Of a DNA stretch of 64,000 bases, positions 62,901 to 64,000 are shown in pieces. Source of the stretch: Branchiostoma floridae (lineage: Eukaryota > Chordata > Leptocardii > Amphioxiformes > Branchiostomatidae). The translations under genes were made by a program, and so were the position numbers. Where the stretch lies: positions 10,158,595-10,222,594 of the forward strand of contig NC_049995.1 in the NCBI RefSeq assembly GCF_000003815.2, written 5' to 3'. Each line of letters starts with the position of its first letter. The stretch's first letter is position 1. The notes under the pieces are model-generated. The model was not told where the DNA came from, searched no databases, and saw only the letters and a program-made list of their open reading frames with translations.

Positions 62901-64000
62901 TCTCTGGAAAATCCACTAACCCTTGAATTGATACATACTTGACGAAACCAGTTTTGGCCAATGCCGTTTTGCGCTGGGTAGCCAACCCTATATTACTAGG
63001 TCTAGGTTGGAAAGCATATGTGATAAATTAAAGACATTCTATTTTATGTGCAGCAAAACCTTCATGTCTTCTATAAATAAGCCTTAACCCTGTGTGTGCC
63101 AATAAAGGCTGACAGTTAGAAAGTAAGCAGTGACCTTTTAATACTGGCTATATTAACCTGAAACTTTTATAGCGTCATCTTTGGACTCATTACAGCTAAA
63201 CATGTCAGATCTACCTACGAAACAAAATTAGACTTCGGCCTAAATGTTTCGATAAAACGACAAAATAACTGCTGCCTTTTAACTTTCGTGCCTCGTCAAG
63301 TTATCAACAAATTACTACCCAAGATACACGAACCTGTATTTATCCATGGCACTTTATATTAAACATGCTCCTTTTCAAATTACTTATAAACCATAAGCGC
63401 TGGAACGTACTACCAAGTAAAGAAAATGGAGACAGACGAAAACAGCAAACCGATTTAATAACTAGTTGTTTCTCAACATTACAACGAAAAACATGTCACT
63501 TCCTGGACAACTTCTGACGTTGATGTGTTCTAATCAAAAACAAGCAAATACAATGGTCATCCCTACAGTGAACTCTAAGACAGTATAGATGTTCTTTTTT
63601 TTTTACGAAGAAAGCGTTTAACAGACGCCCTCTAACATATTCTGTTACTTTAAGGCAAAATGGAAGTTCAGGTCACAATTCGAACGTACGAGAGACTAAA
63701 AAATTCTGGGGCTGTTGTCTCTCTGTTTCTGAATTTTAAGTCTGGTTTTAAACTTCTTGATCCCTTTGCTTGGCCACCATCCCTGCCTGTACGCCGTCCT
63801 CCCATATGGTTTGCTGCATGTACTTCTCAGCTGGCTGGTGGGTCTAAGTTGCTGAACTTGAGGTGGTATTTTCAGACGTCCTCGCATCACACCCACGCGC
63901 GTTGTACTGAATGCTTCCTGTAACATATTTATCATATTGCATGTCCTTCGGGATGAAGGTATCTTTTCTCTTGAAAACCTATACCACCTAACGAATACGT
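38930..64000 (+). CDS. VPS13B: VPS13B (Cohen syndrome protein), 5' half; 23 coding exons in the window
   Basis: Giant bridge-like lipid transfer protein of the VPS13 family, Golgi-associated in mammals, where loss causes Cohen syndrome. Coding exons: 39821-40757, 41801-42006, 42907-43101, 43637-43737, 44141-44268, 44991-45185, 45527-45714, 46124-46324, 47486-47610, 47875-48044, 48588-48722, 49473-49643, 50328-50519, 51238-51422, 52030-52264, 52696-52907, 53568-53769, 54311-54466, 54989-55103, 55418-56257, 56763-56886, 60375-60606, 61034-61471. All introns are GT-AG and phases chain without a break over 5683 nt (1894 codons), roughly 47% of the 4000-residue human protein. The start at 39821 (MLESYIAPMLMSYVNKYIKN) aligns with the human start. 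The gene continues past the window. Confidence 0.96.
39821..40757 (+). CDS. VPS13B: VPS13B exon 1 (coding): chorein N-terminal domain
   Basis: One 937-nt exon covers residues 1-312, which are spread over several exons in vertebrates, so introns have been lost here or gained there (inference). Conserved chorein features: LKPSDLQLSLWGGDVVLNNLDLRL, LPITFLSGHIHELRVHVPW and PVVITINTIECVLKL, the start of the lipid-transfer groove. A Ser-rich loop (about residues 98-125) precedes DLPPGYVQTLINRVVNNVSI. The exon ends in a Gln/Glu-rich stretch and donor G|gtacag, phase 1. An ATG 13 codons upstream in the same frame lacks the conserved context and is rejected as start. Confidence 0.95.
40906..41258. mobile_element. 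hAT-type MITE (CAGGGCTCTAGCCAGC family), copy 3
   Basis: 353 bp with perfect 8-bp target duplication CCAGGGTA (40898-40905 and 41259-41266), in VPS13B intron 1. Same orientation as the copy at 35082. Confidence 0.92.
41801..43737 (+). CDS. VPS13B: VPS13B coding exons 2-4
   Basis: 41801-42006 (GWGSWMWSLVPELV, then a Glu/Gly-rich insert and KKAVVTFK), 42907-43101 (LTQENMFYGPQKLVFKPYLRLEQDG, FFDAQIGF) and 43637-43737 (HFFSQSLFDERSPENN). Residues 313-479. They align with the human segments QGWVSWAWSFVP, EPFFDCQIGF and NSLFDYRSPENN. Exon 3 is preceded by two partial copies of its own 5' end. Confidence 0.93.
42420..42906 (+). pseudogene. Two upstream decoy copies of the VPS13B exon 3 start, with acceptor
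   Basis: The acceptor and first 80-90 bases of exon 3 (CTTCCACAG|TTGACAGAGCTTACACAAG) occur three times: near 42522, at 42701 and as the real exon at 42907. Each decoy then runs into ATTGGTCAAA/ATTGGTTGAA repeats and the TGATGGACAGTCAGGA tail. Copy 1 has a one-base insertion (CTTAACACAAG) that shifts frame; copy 2 stays open but runs into the repeat and stops. Confidence 0.88.
44141..46324 (+). CDS. VPS13B: VPS13B coding exons 5-8
   Basis: 44141-44268 (YGAFWMDYLYTME), 44991-45185 (Ser-rich start, then NNHEYEPYSQPKP), 45527-45714 (MEEFIPTRSMHVTLLSLTV) and 46124-46324 (VQADRIDIQNTVPMYRYNLV, LLHHCYSHIYVK). Residues 480-717, aligning with human GAFYMDYLYTME, LEHEYEPYS, LLEEYIPTRH and VPMYAEQLVH. 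Exons 7 and 8 are each followed by tandem repeats derived from their own ends. Confidence 0.93.
44389..44480. repeat. Imperfect hairpin in VPS13B intron 5
   Basis: Outer stem ACTACCTGGAAATCAT with ATGATTTCCAGGTAGT, inner stem TGAGTTTATTTCT with AGAAATAAACTCA. A micro-MITE or a folded RNA are both possible. Confidence 0.65.
44593..44965. mobile_element. Possible MITE with CAGGGTTGAACAA ends
   Basis: CAGGGTTGAACAATC near 44596 and its inverted counterpart TTGTTCAACCCTG near 44950-44962. Interior AT-rich with repeated TTACTTGCCC motifs. No convincing target duplication. It ends about 25 bases before the acceptor of VPS13B exon 6. Confidence 0.5.
45701..45915 (+). repeat. About 42-bp tandem repeat seeded by the end of VPS13B exon 7
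   Basis: The exon end and donor GGGTCTCCAGACAG|GTCAGG followed by GACAGTACATT recur near 45745, 45788, 45829 and 45873 with drift. At least three copies keep a (G/A)ACAG|GTC donor-like sequence. Confidence 0.85.
46325..47160 (+). repeat. 29-bp minisatellite derived from the end of VPS13B exon 8 and its donor
   Basis: The unit TTACAACCTACTACACCACT-GTTACACAG (29 bp) is repeated about 20 or more times. It is a variant of the coding end of exon 8 (CAACCTGCTACATCACTGTT-ACTC). Longer units also carry the exon end CACATATATATGTCAAG|GTAAG; intact or near-intact donors are at about 46325, 46733 (AAGATAAG), 46778, 46948, 47074 and 47129. Confidence 0.93.
47486..50519 (+). CDS. VPS13B: VPS13B coding exons 9-13
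   Basis: 47486-47610 (VFGFQVGLTTMD), 47875-48044 (Leu/Gln-rich VCTLTQPQLQLLHLIQLSW), 48588-48722 (EVSLSGLEWKYVETLSLRAVSGTVGGLKVSV), 49473-49643 (DLMTLTFQI) and 50328-50519 (SLVLLDVQGMSCCLDPVLLTWLAYRP). Residues 718-981; human counterparts include KIFGFQAGLTSLD, SGTMGSIKI and DPILYTWLIYQP. The exon 13 donor (CAAG|gtactg) is formed by the first bases of a MITE. Confidence 0.92.
48723..49190 (+). repeat. About 180-bp tandem repeat anchored on the end of VPS13B exon 11
   Basis: The exon 11 end GTCTCAGTTCATTCTATTG|GTAGG recurs as AATGTCCATTCTGCTGGTAG near 48851 and AATGTCCATTCTGCTGATAG near 49031. Between copies are ATTGGT-type repeats and TGATGGACAGTCTGGGTTAG. Confidence 0.85.
50521..50733. mobile_element. 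TA-flanked MITE family (CTGTAAATGCA) forming the VPS13B exon 13 splice donor
   Basis: TACTGTAAATATATTTAAATTCGCGG-like start immediately after the exon base 50519 and one G. The interior matches 16518-16728 (GCGGGAAAATG, ACTGTAGTCTCTTA, GCAGCCGCCGC). The right terminus is degraded (TTTCTGCACTAACACTAG). Confidence 0.8.
51238..53769 (+). CDS. VPS13B: VPS13B coding exons 14-17
   Basis: 51238-51422 (KKWLHDMFPVVRQLQVQ), 52030-52264 (FFFPTDHIISMPPQSS, VCLPRINICSSGHKHMEALQDIP), 52696-52907 (LPWNISLEKCSIYT, SLGICFHTDLQPVALNCSKQQ) and 53568-53769 (VQLLSSLAEVGLNVLEDLQ, then a Ser/Thr/Pro-rich linker). Residues 982-1259, aligning with human VLCLPQIKIISAGHKYMEPLQEIP and FPWTISLHNFSIYT. The exon 16 acceptor is AAG rather than CAG. 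Confidence 0.93.
51535..51690. repeat. (TAATGAAATG)n simple repeat
   Basis: Pure 10-bp repeats of TAATGAAATG that degrade to TGAAATGAAA toward the right end. It is followed by a region of drifting GTGTCTGTACC/GTGTCC units up to about 51890. Confidence 0.9.
52381..52468. repeat. Perfect 35-bp hairpin with an 18-base loop
   Basis: Left arm 52381-52415 (GAATTCTTTGTACACAACCA to CTTACATA) and right arm 52434-52468 are exact reverse complements. Flanks share TCCT-TC-ATC remnants, so the symmetric unit may once have been longer. In VPS13B intron 15, sense transcription would give a stable RNA hairpin. Confidence 0.9.
54311..56886 (+). CDS. VPS13B: VPS13B coding exons 18-21
   Basis: 54311-54466 (GKVSLWLQWALPKVKVTLYG), 54989-55103 (EVEDLSASIDVQEVYTKVKCKV), 55418-56257 (840 nt; FFPEFAKLAE, HGFLSITFTRALTTCVRKK, LTPQADNPLPRLVVRKDMYRRA, GSEVEDRQYQLDVNGLGL, QNPAVEWNRA) and 56763-56886 (LTPIVMDYDMRVVVAPAVIV). 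Residues 1260-1671, with very clear human counterparts such as RVSLWMQWVLPKITIKL, ELEDLSASIDVQDVYTKVKC and APQADNPLGRSVLRKDIYQRA. The large exon 20 again suggests fewer introns than in vertebrates. Confidence 0.95.
56887..60374 (+). other. VPS13B intron 21 (3.5 kb)
   Basis: No exon is seen. It holds scattered repeat remnants: AACCGACGCCAT twice (about 57965 and 58185), a SINE-like body at about 58860-59130 with GATTTGAAGTGAATCACC and CCTATCCGAGGGACG, a GC-rich stretch at 59770-59815, and the MITE at 60208-60335. ORFs of up to 110 codons here lack splice context or similarity. Confidence 0.5.
60208..60335. mobile_element. Short MITE with CAGTCAAACCTGT ends
   Basis: Ends CAGTCAAACCTGTATTAGCG and CGCTATAGACAGGTTTGACTG, with inner copies of GTGGCCACCTGTCTATGGTG. 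It ends 39 bases before the acceptor of VPS13B exon 22. A similar fragment is at 28608-28740. Confidence 0.75.
60375..61471 (+). CDS. VPS13B: VPS13B coding exons 22-23 (last in the window)
   Basis: 60375-60606 (VCGHSLEVNVTSDLDFYISTEQVQLMHHLI, then a Gly/Ser-rich linker ending SSEDSGIG) and 61034-61471 (MPMDILLTAGKISLMLYSSS ... VLKPFVHAVFSQPSTIINV ... KLEVSCYDVSLKGVP). Residues 1672-1894. Human counterparts: ILVCGHSLEVNITTNLDFFLSVAQVQLLHQLI and AQDSGIGSDSV. Exon 23 ends G|gtatga in phase 1 and its continuation is beyond the window or in an unrecognised exon. Confidence 0.93.
61472..64000 (+). other. VPS13B intron 23 (to the window end)
   Basis: No further VPS13B exon could be identified. A 62-bp direct repeat (TAGTTACCTATTCTTTCTGC to GGGTGGTGCCT) occurs at 61479-61540 and 61802-61863, the first copy starting 8 bases after the exon 23 donor. 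A - strand frame at 61893-62108 is open for 71 codons but unrecognised. Around 62200-62400 a TCCTACTAT-CC-AATCTCATC-TAAC-TTCCTT unit is tandemly repeated. The 63660-63920 frame is unrecognised. Confidence 0.5.

Overview
The window is animal nuclear DNA, most likely from a lancelet (Branchiostoma). Two large intron-rich genes can be read exon by exon and are collinear with vertebrate genes, while the introns and spacers are densely packed with short inverted-repeat elements, retrotransposons and tandem repeats. The lancelet assignment is an inference from vertebrate-like gene structure combined with this repeat load; no database search was possible. There is one assembly gap (33391-33585).

Layout. 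1-2.7 kb: the 3' part of a + strand gene with EGF-like exons. 2.7-6.4 kb: spacer with a MITE and a five-copy tandem repeat. 6.47-7.2 kb: a single-exon gene for an unrecognised Cys-rich basic protein. 7.2-10.3 kb: spacer with a large foldback element. 10.7-36.9 kb (- strand): the complete KDM1B (LSD2) histone demethylase gene, 19 coding exons, 814 codons by my splice model, every junction in phase. 36.9-38.9 kb: shared upstream region. 38.9 kb to beyond the end (+ strand): the 5' half of VPS13B, 23 coding exons covering about 1894 residues. KDM1B and VPS13B are divergent neighbours.

KDM1B introns host two retroelements. One is a full-length DIRS-like tyrosine-recombinase retrotransposon (18216-23102) with gag, RT/RNase H/methyltransferase-like and recombinase ORFs, inverted terminal repeats and an internal complementary region that still spells the circle junction. 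The other is a young 3.5-kb LTR element (24566-28047) with 190-bp LTRs, a 5-bp target duplication and an initiator-Met tRNA primer site, whose only ORF is Gag plus protease plus a long coiled coil, with no reverse transcriptase or integrase.

The most unusual pattern is recurrent: at five exon edges in the two genes (KDM1B exon 7; VPS13B exons 3, 7, 8 and 11) a piece of the exon together with its splice site has been tandemly copied into the adjoining intron, giving arrays of decoy splice sites. Separately, three copies of one TA-flanked MITE family sit within about 25 bases of splice junctions, and one appears to have inserted into the GTA of a splice donor and rebuilt it. A 0.6-kb inverted repeat with near-identical arms flanks the assembly gap.
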